DNA of 64,000 bases from Pseudomonas frederiksbergensis (GTDB lineage Bacteria > Pseudomonadota > Gammaproteobacteria > Pseudomonadales > Pseudomonadaceae), in NCBI RefSeq assembly GCF_001952935.1, contig NZ_CP018319.1:4298001-4362000 (forward strand), read 5' to 3'. Below the pieces are notes generated by a model. It did not search any database and was not told the DNA's origin. It saw only the letters and a list, made by a program, of their open reading frames with translations. Every line of letters begins with the position of its first letter. Position 1 is the stretch's first letter. Of the stretch, positions 27,079 through 36,051 are shown piece by piece. Position numbers and translations under genes: made by a program.

Positions 27079-27632
27079 TCCCGGGGTTGTTTGAGATAGG
27101 CGCGAGTCACGTCGAGAATCCGCTGCGCCAGCTCGGGGTTCTCGACACTGCGTGACAGCAGTAAAGCCCCGACCAGTGTCGACATGATGACGATGCTTTG
27201 GTCGGCGGCGTCCTCGTCTTCAAGGGTGCCCTGCACTTGTTCGAGCCGTGCGTTGAGCACCACGTCAGTGGTCGGGCTTTGCTGCCCGCGCAGGCCGAGT
27301 TCCGATGACATGGTTGGCAGCGGGCAACCTTCATCGGGTGAAGTCTGGTGCCATTCGGACAAATAGGCGTCGATGAACGCTTCCAGCGGACGATCCTGGG
27401 CGAAGAGCTCGGCGCAAATCCCATCGACCTGCTCACCCGCGGCTTGCAAAGCCTTTTCTACCAGTTCGTCCTTGGATTTGAAGTGCGAGTAGAAACCACC
27501 GTGAGTCAGGCCCAGTGCTTTCATCAGCGGTTGCAGACCTGTCGCGCCAATGCCATCGCGGCGAAAGCGCGCTGACGCTTCCTTGATGATGCGTTGGTGG
27601 GTCTGGGCTTTATGGTCCTGCGAATAGCGCAT
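27075..27632 (-). CDS. TetR-family transcriptional regulator
   Basis: 185 residues from ATG 27632 (MRYSQDHKAQTHQRI), with GGAG nine bases upstream; a longer start at 27650 has no better site. The N-terminal helix-turn-helix is ATGLQPLMKALGLTHGGFYSHF, and the C-terminal ligand domain is of the TetR_C type. It converges on the fabF gene. The likely target, by position, is its own promoter or the SDR-fabF unit. The inducer is unknown. Confidence 0.87.
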   Translation of the reverse strand: MRYSQDHKAQTHQRIIKEASARFRRDGIGATGLQPLMKALGLTHGGFYSHFKSKDELVEKALQAAGEQVDGICAELFAQDRPLEAFIDAYLSEWHQTSPDEGCPLPTMSSELGLRGQQSPTTDVVLNARLEQVQGTLEDEDAADQSIVIMSTLVGALLLSRSVENPELAQRILDVTRAYLKQPRD

Positions 27633-27808
27633 CGGGTATCTCCGCAACAATGCGCCATATTAACCAATGAAAATGGGATGGTGATTGTACTTCTACTTCT
27701 AAAAAGCATGCAGATGCGTCGATCTTGGTAGAACGGCGTTTAAACACATGGCACGAATAGTGACTACTCATTAACTGACGATTGTTGAACAATCATGAGG
27801 CAATGAGC

Positions 27809-28462
27809 ATGAACAGCGGACTGTCCCTGGCCGACCACATCACCCTTGAATTGCGCGCCGACATCATTGGCGGCCGGTTGCTGCCCGGCATGGCGTTGGT
27901 GGAAAACGATCTGGTGTCGGCCTACAACGCCTCCCGCAATACCATCCGCGAAGCGCTGCATCGACTGGGGCAGGAAGGGCTGACCCGTTATGTGCGCAAC
28001 AAGGGAGTTATGGTGCGCAGGCTCGGCGTCGAGGACGTGCGGGATCTGTTCAAGGTCAGGCGCACGTTGGAGTTGCAGGCGATCAGCGCGAGTCAGCCGC
28101 TGCGTGACTATCAATCTGACCGGATGCTCGAAGCCCTGGAAGCCACCGAGCTTGCCCGGGAGCGCGAAGACTGGCGCGCCGTCGGCACCCACAGCCTGGC
28201 CTTTCATCAACACATCGTCGGATTGCTGCGCAGTCCGTTGTTCGACGAGTTCTTCACCAACGTTGTCGCACAGTTGCGCCTGGTGTTCTGCACCGCTCCC
28301 GATGAATCACGTTTTCAAGCGCCCTGGCTGGCGCGTGACCGGCAGATTCATGAGTTGTTGGCCGAGGGCGATAAACCCGCGGCCGAGGACGCCATGAGCC
28401 GGTATCTCGACGATTCCGAACACCTCTTGTTGCAGATGCTTACCCGTTCTTCCCATCACTGA
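27809..28462 (+). CDS. GntR-family (FadR/FCD subfamily) transcriptional regulator
   Basis: 217 residues from ATG 27809, which has GAGG eight bases upstream; ATG 27803 and TTG 27782 are poorer alternatives. The N-terminal winged helix is seen in LRADIIGGRLLPGMALVEND and NASRNTIREALHRLGQEGL. The C-terminal all-helical FCD ligand domain follows (FKVRRTLELQAI, HSLAFHQHIVGL). It is followed 15 bp later by the DUF1989 gene and is probably its regulator. Confidence 0.88.
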   Translation: MNSGLSLADHITLELRADIIGGRLLPGMALVENDLVSAYNASRNTIREALHRLGQEGLTRYVRNKGVMVRRLGVEDVRDLFKVRRTLELQAISASQPLRDYQSDRMLEALEATELAREREDWRAVGTHSLAFHQHIVGLLRSPLFDEFFTNVVAQLRLVFCTAPDESRFQAPWLARDRQIHELLAEGDKPAAEDAMSRYLDDSEHLLLQMLTRSSHH

Positions 28463-28477
28463 TCGAGGATTCGTGTC

Positions 28478-29329
28478 ATGTACAAAGACTATCCGGCGGC
28501 CTATCAAGTCAGCAAAGGTTCGGCCTTGCAGGTGGACAAAGCCTTCTACGAACGGATCCGCGACAAGAAGGACGGGCGCACGCTGATCGAGGCATTCGAG
28601 GTGCCGATCCGCACCGGTCGCGCCTGGAAAGTGCCGGCCGGGCATGTGTTCCGGGTGACCACGCCTGTTGGCCCGCAAGTCGGGGATTTCAACGTCTGGA
28701 ATGCCAACGATCCACGGGAGCGTTTGTGGGCGGCGCGGACCCGGCAGTTACAGGGTGCTCACGTCAGCACCCATGACCGGCTCTGGTCGAACCTGCCTTT
28801 TCTGCGGCCGCTGGTCACCATTACCGATGACAGCCTGGCCGGTTACGGCATCGACGAACATGGCGGTCGCTTGCACGATTTGCTCGGCACTCGCTGCGAT
28901 CCTTATGTGAACAAAATGCTCACTGGTGAAGACTTCCACCATCACTGCCATTCGAACCTGACCCGCGCAGTGCTACCTCATGGGCTGACCGAGTTCGACG
29001 TGCATGACGTGCTGAACATTTTCCAGTGCACGGGCCTGAACCATGACGACATGTACTTCATGAAAGCCTGTCCGGCGCAGAAGGGCGATTACCTGGAGTT
29101 TTTTGCTGAAATCGATCTGCTGTGTGCGCTCTCGACCTGCCCGGGTGGCGATCTGTCGCTGGCCATGTGGGGGCCGGATGCGCAGGACCCGCTCAGCGTG
29201 TGCCGCCCGCTCGGGGTGGAGATTTATCGGTTGGAGGATTCGCTGCTCGAGGGCTGGAGCCAGCCGGAACGGGCGGCATACAAAGGGCTGCATGACCTGC
29301 ACATCGCCAAGGCCGATTGGGAGAAGTAG
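28478..29329 (+). CDS. DUF1989 / urea carboxylase-associated family protein
   Basis: 283 residues, cytoplasmic. Family features: WKVPAGHVFRVTTPVGPQVGDFNVW near 60, a His/Cys-rich stretch (EDFHHHCHSNL, about 150) and a conserved CPGGD. The histidines and cysteines could bind metal. Members often occur with urea carboxylase/allophanate hydrolase or with amine and guanidine catabolism, but the biochemical role of this form is not settled. The upstream GntR gene and the nearby ethanolamine-type permease suggest amine or nitrogen metabolism. No urea carboxylase gene is in the window. Confidence 0.82.
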   Translation: MYKDYPAAYQVSKGSALQVDKAFYERIRDKKDGRTLIEAFEVPIRTGRAWKVPAGHVFRVTTPVGPQVGDFNVWNANDPRERLWAARTRQLQGAHVSTHDRLWSNLPFLRPLVTITDDSLAGYGIDEHGGRLHDLLGTRCDPYVNKMLTGEDFHHHCHSNLTRAVLPHGLTEFDVHDVLNIFQCTGLNHDDMYFMKACPAQKGDYLEFFAEIDLLCALSTCPGGDLSLAMWGPDAQDPLSVCRPLGVEIYRLEDSLLEGWSQPERAAYKGLHDLHIAKADWEK

Positions 29330-29336
29330 AAACGCA

Positions 29337-29374
29337 AAACCCCGTCATTTGATGAGAATGACGGGGTTTGTTTA
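29337..29374. terminator. Bidirectional terminator between the DUF1989 and DUF2897 genes
   Basis: A perfect 13-bp stem (29337-29349 with 29357-29369) has a seven-base loop. It is flanked by A-rich sequence on the left and T-rich sequence on the right. It serves the two convergent genes. Confidence 0.88.
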
Positions 29375-29375
29375 G

Positions 29376-29543
29376 TTAGCGGTCCTGCGCATCCTTGGCG
29401 TCCGCTTCCGCGTTGCGTTCAGCGACGCGTTTGCGTTGCTCCTCGGTCAGTTCGACCTTGTTGGCGGTGTCACGCAACATCATCAAACCACCAACGATCG
29501 AGCCAATTGCAACGATCAGAATCAACCAGGCATACCAGGGCAT
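29376..29543 (-). CDS. Small membrane protein, DUF2897 family
   Basis: 55 residues from ATG 29543, chosen because an AAGGAGA ribosome site lies seven bases upstream and the extension to 29633 has none. One membrane helix (WLILIVAIGSIVGGLMML) is followed by a charged tail (LTEEQRKRVAERNAEADAKD). This matches the small DUF2897 proteins found in Pseudomonas. Its function is unknown. It shares the terminator hairpin with the convergent DUF1989 gene. Confidence 0.8.
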   Translation of the reverse strand: MPWYAWLILIVAIGSIVGGLMMLRDTANKVELTEEQRKRVAERNAEADAKDAQDR

Positions 29544-29667
29544 AGGGCTCTCCTTGAGGGCAGGCCGATTGGCGGGTTTCGCCAACCGATCGTGCATACC
29601 ACTTTGAGCGATTAGTTTTCGCAGTGGTTCCATTCTATGCCTGTTCTGACAGCCGCACGTGGCCTGT

Positions 29668-31032
29668 TTAGAGCCCGGTCAGCATCGCGTCCGCCGGCGC
29701 ATCGGCACGCAGTTGCGCCGTCAGCATGAAGTACACGAACCCCACCGCCATGAAGCCCAGGAAAATCAACCCGATCAACGTGTTGAACCAGGCCATCGCC
29801 ACCAGGCAGACCACCGCTAGCACCAGTGCAATGAACGGCACCAATGGATAGCACGGCGCGCGAAAGGTGCGTTCCAGATTCGGTTCGGTTTTGCGCAGTT
29901 TGAACAGGCTGAGCATGCTCATGATGTACATCACGATCGCCCCGAAGACCGCCATCGTGATCATCGCCGCCGTCAGCGTCATGCCACCCAGGTTGATCAA
30001 ACCATCGCTATAAATTGCGGCAATGCCGATCACGCCACCGGCGATGATTGCCCGGTGCGGAGTCTGGAAACGTGACAATTTCGCCAGCGACGCCGGCAGG
30101 TAACCGGCCCGGGCGAGTGCGAAGAACTGCCGCGAGTAGCCGAGGATTATCCCGTGGAAACTCGCCACCAGGCCGAACAGGCCGATCCACACCAGCATGT
30201 GCAACCACCCCGAACTTTCGCCCACCACGGTTTTCATCGCTTGCGGCAGCGGGTCGTTGATGTTCGACAAGGTGCGCCAGTCACCGACGCCGCCGGCAAA
30301 GAACATTACGCCCATCGCCAGCAAAACCAGGGTCAGAATGCCGCTGATGTAGGCCTTCGGAATCGTGCGTTTCGGATCCTTGGCTTCTTCGGCGGCCATG
30401 GCGGCGCCTTCGATGGCCAGGAAAAACCAGATAGCGAACGGAATCGCCGCGAACATCCCGGCAATCGCCGGCGCGCCAAACACATCGGAACCGGCCCAGC
30501 CATTGAGTGCGAAATTGCTGAAGCTGAACGCCGGGGCGACCACGCCCATGAACACCAGCAGTTCGGCCACAGCGAGAACGCAGACCACCAGTTCGAAAGT
30601 TGCGGCCAGTTTCACCCCGAGGATGTTCAGGCCCATGAACACGATGTAGGCACCGACCGCTGCGTGTTTCGGATCGAGTGCGGGGAATTGCACGTTGAGG
30701 TAGGCACCGATTGCCAAGGCAATGGCCGGTGGGGCGAAGACAAATTCAATCAGTGTCGCCAGCCCGGCGATCAATCCGCCTTTCTCGCCAAAGGCGCGGC
30801 GGCTGTAGGCAAAGGGACCACCCGCGTGAGGAATCGCGGTGGTCAGCTCGGTGAAACTGAAGATGAAGCAGGTGTACATCGTGGCGACCATAAAGGACGT
30901 CACCAGAAAACCGAGTGTGCCGGCCACGCCCCAGCCGTAACTCCAGCCGAAGTATTCACCGGAAATCACCAGCCCGACCGCAATGCCCCACAGATGCAGC
31001 GTGCCCAGCGTGGGTTTGAGTTGTGTGTTCAT
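29668..31032 (-). CDS. Ethanolamine-type permease (APC superfamily)
   Basis: 454 residues from ATG 31032 (MNTQLKPTLGTLHLWGIAVG), with AGGGAGC upstream. The longer open frame to 31338 runs through a REP element and is not used. It has twelve hydrophobic segments. The N-terminal GLVISGEYFGWSYGWGVAG and the substrate/ion helix ELTTAIPHAGGPFAYSRRAFG are characteristic of ethanolamine permeases in the amino acid-polyamine-organocation superfamily. It probably imports ethanolamine or a related amine. Ethanolamine ammonia-lyase genes are not in the window. Confidence 0.85.
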   Translation of the reverse strand: MNTQLKPTLGTLHLWGIAVGLVISGEYFGWSYGWGVAGTLGFLVTSFMVATMYTCFIFSFTELTTAIPHAGGPFAYSRRAFGEKGGLIAGLATLIEFVFAPPAIALAIGAYLNVQFPALDPKHAAVGAYIVFMGLNILGVKLAATFELVVCVLAVAELLVFMGVVAPAFSFSNFALNGWAGSDVFGAPAIAGMFAAIPFAIWFFLAIEGAAMAAEEAKDPKRTIPKAYISGILTLVLLAMGVMFFAGGVGDWRTLSNINDPLPQAMKTVVGESSGWLHMLVWIGLFGLVASFHGIILGYSRQFFALARAGYLPASLAKLSRFQTPHRAIIAGGVIGIAAIYSDGLINLGGMTLTAAMITMAVFGAIVMYIMSMLSLFKLRKTEPNLERTFRAPCYPLVPFIALVLAVVCLVAMAWFNTLIGLIFLGFMAVGFVYFMLTAQLRADAPADAMLTGL

Positions 31033-31200
31033 GCGTTGCTCCCTGAATGGTTTGGAAAGCTCGGGGGAGGGCGTCTGCAGTGGGCGTGCCAGTGTTGTCA
31101 GAGCGGTCGTAAAGTGCAGAAAGGCGTCGTATCGGGGATGTTCGCTATTGGATGCAGGCATTTTGGTGCGCCAGTTGAGGGCAGCGGTGTTTGTTATGCC

Positions 31201-31289
31201 GCCATCGCGAGCAGGCTCGCTCCCACATTGGAATGCCGTCGTCCATACAACGCCGAACTCCTGTGGGAGCGAGCCTGCTCGCGATGAGG
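31201..31289. repeat. REP pair (inverted)
   Basis: Two inverted copies of a REP-type palindrome with the core GTGGGAGCGAGCCTGCTCGC, at 31201-31227 and 31261-31289, are separated by about 33 bp. This is the usual doublet form of Pseudomonas REP elements, placed between the permease and kdp genes. Confidence 0.85.
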
Positions 31290-31437
31290 CCGGCCGGAAC
31301 ACCGCTGTAACAAAGCTATAAACCCACTCTTTACGCATTCTTTATTCTCCGCCACACCCCTCGCTCTCGTTCCTTTACAGCCTCCCTGCCGACAATGGAT
31401 CCACACGCGGCAATACGCCGTAACACGGAGAATTTCC
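31290..31437 (+). promoter_or_regulatory. Presumed kdp promoter/KdpE control region
   Basis: This 148-bp gap lies directly before kdpF and holds a T/C-rich stretch (CTTTACGCATTCTTTATTC, about 31328-31347) unlike the surrounding GC-rich DNA. KdpE sites in other bacteria are T-rich and lie just upstream of the kdp promoter. The exact site and promoter boxes are not resolved. Confidence 0.35.
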
Positions 31438-31527
31438 ATGAGCGTTCTGGACGGAGTGTCGCTGCTATTGGCAGTGGGGCTGTTCATTTATCTGTTGGTT
31501 GCGCTGTTGCGCGCGGACCGGAACTAG
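31438..31527 (+). CDS. kdpF: KdpF, small subunit of the potassium-transporting ATPase
   Basis: 29 residues, almost entirely one membrane helix (MSVLDGVSLLLAVGLFIYLL, then a short basic tail). KdpF stabilises the KdpFABC complex in the inner membrane. The ATG has CGGAG upstream, and the stop is eight bases before kdpA. Size, sequence type and position all match. Confidence 0.93.
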   Translation: MSVLDGVSLLLAVGLFIYLLVALLRADRN

Positions 31528-31535
31528 GAGCGGCT

Positions 31536-33230
31536 ATGCACAGTTATGACTATTGGCTGATCCTCGCCTTCTTCGCCCTGGTGCTGATTCCGGCACCGTT
31601 TCTGGGGCGCTTCTACTACAAGGTCATGGAAGGTCAGCGCACCTGGCTTTCGCCGATTCTCGGACCGGTGGAGCGTGGATGTTACCGGGTGGCCGGCGTT
31701 GATCCGCAGGCCGAACAGAGCTGGCAGAAATACACCCTGGCCTTGCTCGCCTTCAACCTCGCGGGCTTTTTGCTGTTGTTCACGATCCTGTTGTTTCAGG
31801 ATCATTTGCCACTGAATCCGCAAAACCTGCCGGGCCAGGAGTGGACGCAAGCGTTCAACACCGCCGTCAGCTTCATGACCAACACCAACTGGCAGTCTTA
31901 CAGCGGCGAAGCGACTCTCAGCTACCTGAGTCAAATGGTCGGCCTCACCGTGCAGAACTTCGTCAGCGCCGCCACCGGCCTCGCCGTGCTGGTCGCCCTG
32001 TGTCGCGGGATCGGTCGCAAGTCGAGCAAAACCCTCGGCAACTTCTGGGTCGACATGACCCGCGCCACCCTCTACGGCTTGTTGCCGCTGTGCTTGCTGC
32101 TGGCGCTGTTTCTGGTCTGGCAGGGCGTGCCGCAAGCCTTCGCTCAGTACGTGAATGCCGTGACGATGCAAGGCATCGATCAGGTGATCCCGCTCGGCCC
32201 GGCCGCCAGCCAGATTGCGATCAAGCAACTGGGCACCAACGGCGGTGGCTTCTTCGGCGTCAACTCGGCGCACCCGTTCGAGAACCCGACGGCGTGGAGC
32301 AACCTGTTTGAAGTCGGCTCGATCATTCTGATCCCGGTGGCGTTGGTGTTCACCTTCGGCCACTACGTGAAAGACCTGCGTCAGAGCCGCGCGATCATCG
32401 CCTGCATGCTGGCGCTGTTCCTGATCGGCGGCGCGACGTCGCTGTGGGCTGAATACCAGCCGAACCCGACCCTGAACAATGTCTCCGTCGAACAGGCCGC
32501 GCCACTGGAAGGCAAGGAAGCGCGTTTTGGCACCACCGCCACGGTGTTGTGGTCGGTGACTACCACGGCGGCATCCAATGGTTCGGTCAACGGCATGCAC
32601 GACAGCCTCAACCCGCTGAGCGGCATGGTCGCGATGGTCAACATGATGGTCGGCGAAGTGATCTTCGGCGGCGTCGGTGCCGGGCTCTACGGCATGTTGC
32701 TGAACGTGTTGATCGCGGTGTTCCTCGCCGGCCTGATGATCGGCCGCACGCCGGAATACCTCGGCAAGAAACTGCAGGCGAAGGAAGTCCAGTTGCTGGT
32801 CGTGACCTTGCTGGTGATGCCGGTCGGCGTGCTGGTGCTCGGCGCGATTGCCGCGAGCTTGCCCGGCCCGGTCGCGGCGGTGAGCAACCCTGGCCCGCAC
32901 GGTTTCAGTCAGCTGCTTTATGCCTACACCTCGGCCAGTGCCAACAACGGTTCGGCGTTTGCCGGATTTGGCGCGAACACCGCGTTCCACAACCTGATGC
33001 TGGGCCTGGGCATGTTGATCGGTCGCTTCGGTTACATCCTCCCGGTACTGGCATTGGCCGGCAGCCTGGCGATGAAGAAAAGCGCACCGATCGGCCAGAA
33101 CAGCTTCCCGACCCATGGCCCGCTGTTCGTGACTCTGCTGACCGTGACCATTTTGCTGGTGGGTGGTTTGACCTTCTTGCCGTCATTGGCGCTGGGTCCA
33201 ATCGCTGAACATTTGAGCCTGGGCTTCTAA
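31536..33230 (+). CDS. kdpA: Potassium-transporting ATPase, potassium-binding subunit KdpA
   Basis: 564 residues from ATG 31536 (MHSYDYWLILAFFALVLIPA), preceded by AGGAGCGGCT. Ten or so membrane helices and four pore-loop repeats are expected. Visible filter-type segments include TNTNWQSYSGE and GTNGGGFFGVNSAHPFENPT. KdpA is the channel-like subunit that selects potassium in the high-affinity uptake system. It is followed nine bases later by kdpB. Full length. Confidence 0.96.
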   Translation: MHSYDYWLILAFFALVLIPAPFLGRFYYKVMEGQRTWLSPILGPVERGCYRVAGVDPQAEQSWQKYTLALLAFNLAGFLLLFTILLFQDHLPLNPQNLPGQEWTQAFNTAVSFMTNTNWQSYSGEATLSYLSQMVGLTVQNFVSAATGLAVLVALCRGIGRKSSKTLGNFWVDMTRATLYGLLPLCLLLALFLVWQGVPQAFAQYVNAVTMQGIDQVIPLGPAASQIAIKQLGTNGGGFFGVNSAHPFENPTAWSNLFEVGSIILIPVALVFTFGHYVKDLRQSRAIIACMLALFLIGGATSLWAEYQPNPTLNNVSVEQAAPLEGKEARFGTTATVLWSVTTTAASNGSVNGMHDSLNPLSGMVAMVNMMVGEVIFGGVGAGLYGMLLNVLIAVFLAGLMIGRTPEYLGKKLQAKEVQLLVVTLLVMPVGVLVLGAIAASLPGPVAAVSNPGPHGFSQLLYAYTSASANNGSAFAGFGANTAFHNLMLGLGMLIGRFGYILPVLALAGSLAMKKSAPIGQNSFPTHGPLFVTLLTVTILLVGGLTFLPSLALGPIAEHLSLGF

Positions 33231-33239
33231 GGGGAATCA

Positions 33240-35300
33240 ATGATGAATATGCCCGCAACTAAAGCCGCCACCGTCAAGGCGCCGGAACAACCGAAAACCG
33301 CGATCTCGGCCCTCTGGCGTCCGGCGCTGGTGCAAGCCTTCGTCAAGCTCGACCCTCGGCAATTGCAACGTGCGCCGGTGATGCTGGTGGTCGAACTGAC
33401 CGCGATCCTGACCACCGTGCTGTGCTTCATTCCCGACAGCACCGTGCCGACTTTTGTCGCTGCCCAAATCGCGTTGTGGCTGTGGTTCACCGTGCTGTTC
33501 GCCAACTTTGCCGAAGCACTGGCCGAAGGTCGCGGCAAGGCTCGCGCCGACAGCCTCAAGGCCGGTAGCGAGGGCCTGAGTGCCCGACGCAAAACCAGCA
33601 ACGGCGTCTTTCAAGTCGTGCCGGCGACCAGCCTGCGCAAGGGCGATGTGGTCCGCGTTGAAGCGGGGGAAATGATCCCCGGTGACGGCGAGGTGATCGA
33701 AGGTATCGCCGCGGTCAACGAAGCGGCGATTACCGGTGAATCGGCGCCGGTGATTCGCGAGTCCGGCGGCGACCGTTCGGCCGTTACCGGCAACACTCGA
33801 CTGGTGTCCGACTGGCTGTTGGTGCGCATCACCGCCAACCCGGGCGAGTCGACACTGGACCGCATGATCGCTTTGGTCGAAGGCGCCAAACGCCAGAAAA
33901 CCCCGAACGAAGTGGCGCTCGACATCCTGCTGATCGGCCTGACCCTGATCTTCCTGCTGGTGGTCGTCACCCTGCAACCGTTCGCCCACTTTGCCAACGG
34001 CAGCCTGCCGCTGGTGTTCCTGGTGGCGTTGTTGGTCACGTTGATTCCGACCACCATTGGCGGCCTGTTGTCGGCCATCGGTATCGCCGGGATGGACCGT
34101 CTGGTGCGCCTGAATGTGATCGCCAAATCCGGTCGTGCGGTGGAAGCGGCGGGGGACGTACACGTCCTGCTGCTGGACAAGACCGGCACCATTACCTTCG
34201 GTAACCGTCGTTGCACCGCGGTGTACGCCGCGCCGGGTGTCACTGCCAAGGAACTGGCCGAGGGCGCGTTGTTTGCCTCCTTGGCCGATGACACGGCTGA
34301 AGGCAAATCCATCGTCGAGTACCTGCGCGGTCTTCACCCGCAACCTGAGCCGGCTCCCGAGGTGCTGACTGCCGTGCCGTTCAGCGCTGAAACCCGCTTG
34401 TCTGGCGTTGACTATCAGGGCCGGGTCTATCGCAAAGGCGCGGTGGATTCGCTGCTGGCCTTCGTCGACCTGAAACGCGCCGATCTGGCCGCGCCGCTGT
34501 CCCGGGAAATCGACAAGATCGCCCAGAGCGGCGGCACCCCGTTGCTGGTTTGCGCCGACGGTAAATTGCTCGGTGTTATCCACCTGAAAGACGTGGTCAA
34601 ACCCGGCATCCGCGAGCGTTTCGCCGAACTGCGCAAACTGGGGATCCGCACCGTCATGGTGACCGGCGACAACCCGCTGACCGCAGCAGCGATTGCGGCC
34701 GAAGCGGGCGTCGATGATGTGCTGGCTGAAGCCACGCCGGAGAAAAAACTGGCGCGCATTCGCCACGAGCAGAACGACGGGCGCCTGGTCGCCATGTGCG
34801 GCGACGGCGCCAACGACGCCCCGGCCCTGGCCCAAGCGGACGTGGGCATGGCGATGAACGACGGCACGCAAGCGGCACGCGAGGCGGCGAACATGGTCGA
34901 CCTCGACAGCGATCCGACCAAGCTGCTGGACGTGGTGCAGATCGGCAAGGAATTGCTGGTGACCCGCGGTGCGCTGACGACGTTTTCCATCGCCAACGAC
35001 GTGGCCAAATACTTCGCGATCTTGCCGGCGCTGTTCGCCTCGATCTACCCGCAACTGGGCGTGCTGAACGTCATGCACCTGAACAGTCCGCAAAGCGCGA
35101 TTCTCTCGGCGATCGTGTTTAACGCCTTGATCATCGTGGTGCTGATTCCTTTGGCATTGCGCGGCGTGCGCGTGCAGGCGGCGAGTGCGGCGGCGTTGCT
35201 GCGACGCAATCTGTTGATCTATGGATTGGGCGGGATTGTGGTGCCGTTTGTGGGGATCAAGGCGATCGACATGCTGTTGACGGCGTTGCATCTGGTTTAG
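33240..35300 (+). CDS. kdpB: Potassium-transporting P-type ATPase, catalytic subunit KdpB
   Basis: 686 residues. P-type ATPase with the phosphorylated Asp at D313 in DKTGT, the actuator motif TGES (ITGESAPV), the hinge GDGANDAPALAQADVG and the K-binding-site segment KGAVDSLL. It hydrolyses ATP to drive potassium through KdpA. The start has AAGGGGAATCA upstream; the second ATG at 33243 is equally possible. A long open frame on the opposite strand is a codon-usage shadow. Confidence 0.97.
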   Translation: MMNMPATKAATVKAPEQPKTAISALWRPALVQAFVKLDPRQLQRAPVMLVVELTAILTTVLCFIPDSTVPTFVAAQIALWLWFTVLFANFAEALAEGRGKARADSLKAGSEGLSARRKTSNGVFQVVPATSLRKGDVVRVEAGEMIPGDGEVIEGIAAVNEAAITGESAPVIRESGGDRSAVTGNTRLVSDWLLVRITANPGESTLDRMIALVEGAKRQKTPNEVALDILLIGLTLIFLLVVVTLQPFAHFANGSLPLVFLVALLVTLIPTTIGGLLSAIGIAGMDRLVRLNVIAKSGRAVEAAGDVHVLLLDKTGTITFGNRRCTAVYAAPGVTAKELAEGALFASLADDTAEGKSIVEYLRGLHPQPEPAPEVLTAVPFSAETRLSGVDYQGRVYRKGAVDSLLAFVDLKRADLAAPLSREIDKIAQSGGTPLLVCADGKLLGVIHLKDVVKPGIRERFAELRKLGIRTVMVTGDNPLTAAAIAAEAGVDDVLAEATPEKKLARIRHEQNDGRLVAMCGDGANDAPALAQADVGMAMNDGTQAAREAANMVDLDSDPTKLLDVVQIGKELLVTRGALTTFSIANDVAKYFAILPALFASIYPQLGVLNVMHLNSPQSAILSAIVFNALIIVVLIPLALRGVRVQAASAAALLRRNLLIYGLGGIVVPFVGIKAIDMLLTALHLV

Positions 35301-35326
35301 CGGTTGGTGCTTGAGGCTGGGGCTTT

Positions 35327-35459
35327 TGTGGCGAGGGAGCTTGCTCCCGCTGGGCTGCGAAGCGGCCCCCCCTCAGGCCAAAGTGTTTATTCAGGCACAC
35401 TGCATTCACCGGGTTTACGACTGCTGCGCAGCCGAGCGGGAGCGAGCTCCCTCGCCACA
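35327..35459. repeat. REP-type inverted pair between kdpB and kdpC
   Basis: The arms are TGTGGCGAGGGAGCTTGCTC at the left end and the inverted counterpart ending CCCTCGCCACA at the right. GC-rich palindromes (GCTGCGAAGCGGC, CTGCGCAGC) lie inside. It occupies most of the 200-bp gap inside the kdp operon. A related pair lies at 56929-57023. Confidence 0.85.
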
Positions 35460-35500
35460 GGTGATGTGTGTGCCTTCCTAGTCGAATCGAGGATTTTGAA

Positions 35501-36046
35501 ATGTCCACAATGATCCGCCCGGCCCTGAGCCTGCTTGTCCTGATGACCCTGATCACCGGCGTCGCCTATCCACTGGTGGTCACCGGTGTCGCCCAGGTCG
35601 CATTCCCCGATCAAGCCAACGGCAGCCTGGTCCACGACGCCGATGGCAAGGTCCGCGGCTCGTCGCTGATCGCGCAGGATTTCGTCGGCGATACCTGGTT
35701 CCATCCACGGCCATCGGCCGGTGCCTTTGCCACGGTGTCGAGCAGTGCCAGCAACTTTTCACCGAGTAACCCGGCCCTGGCCACTCGGGTGATCGACGAT
35801 GCCAACAAACTTCTGGTGCCGGGCCAGGGGCCGGTGCCATTGGCGATGGTCACCACCTCCGGCAGCGGTCTCGATCCACACTTGCCACCGGCCGCGATTG
35901 CCTATCAACTGGCGCGTGTTGCAGCGGCGCGCCATCTGCCGGTATCTACGCTTCAACAGTTGATGGATGCGCACATCGAGCAGCCCTTGGTGGGGCCGCC
36001 GGTGGTGAATGTGCTGGCGCTGAATATCGCGCTGGAAAATTTGTAG
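35501..36046 (+). CDS. kdpC: Potassium-transporting ATPase subunit KdpC
   Basis: 181 residues from ATG 35501, with GAGG twelve bases upstream. One N-terminal membrane helix (IRPALSLLVLMTLITGVAYP) is followed by a periplasmic domain containing DFVGDTWFHPRPSA, SGSGLDPHLPPAAI and the C-terminal PLVGPPVVNVLALN, all typical of KdpC. It assists potassium binding in the KdpFABC complex. It is separated from kdpB by a REP pair rather than the few bases seen in most operons. Confidence 0.96.
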   Translation: MSTMIRPALSLLVLMTLITGVAYPLVVTGVAQVAFPDQANGSLVHDADGKVRGSSLIAQDFVGDTWFHPRPSAGAFATVSSSASNFSPSNPALATRVIDDANKLLVPGQGPVPLAMVTTSGSGLDPHLPPAAIAYQLARVAAARHLPVSTLQQLMDAHIEQPLVGPPVVNVLALNIALENL

Positions 36047-36051
36047 TAGAC

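Noticed and set aside
31524..33116. 530-codon minus-strand frame opposite kdpA
   Set aside because: Same reason: a codon-usage shadow of kdpA with low-complexity His/Gln/Arg content.
33237..35291. 684-codon minus-strand frame opposite kdpB
   Set aside because: It is a GC-bias shadow: the translated product is His/Arg/Gln-rich with no domains, while kdpB on the plus strand has all P-type ATPase motifs.
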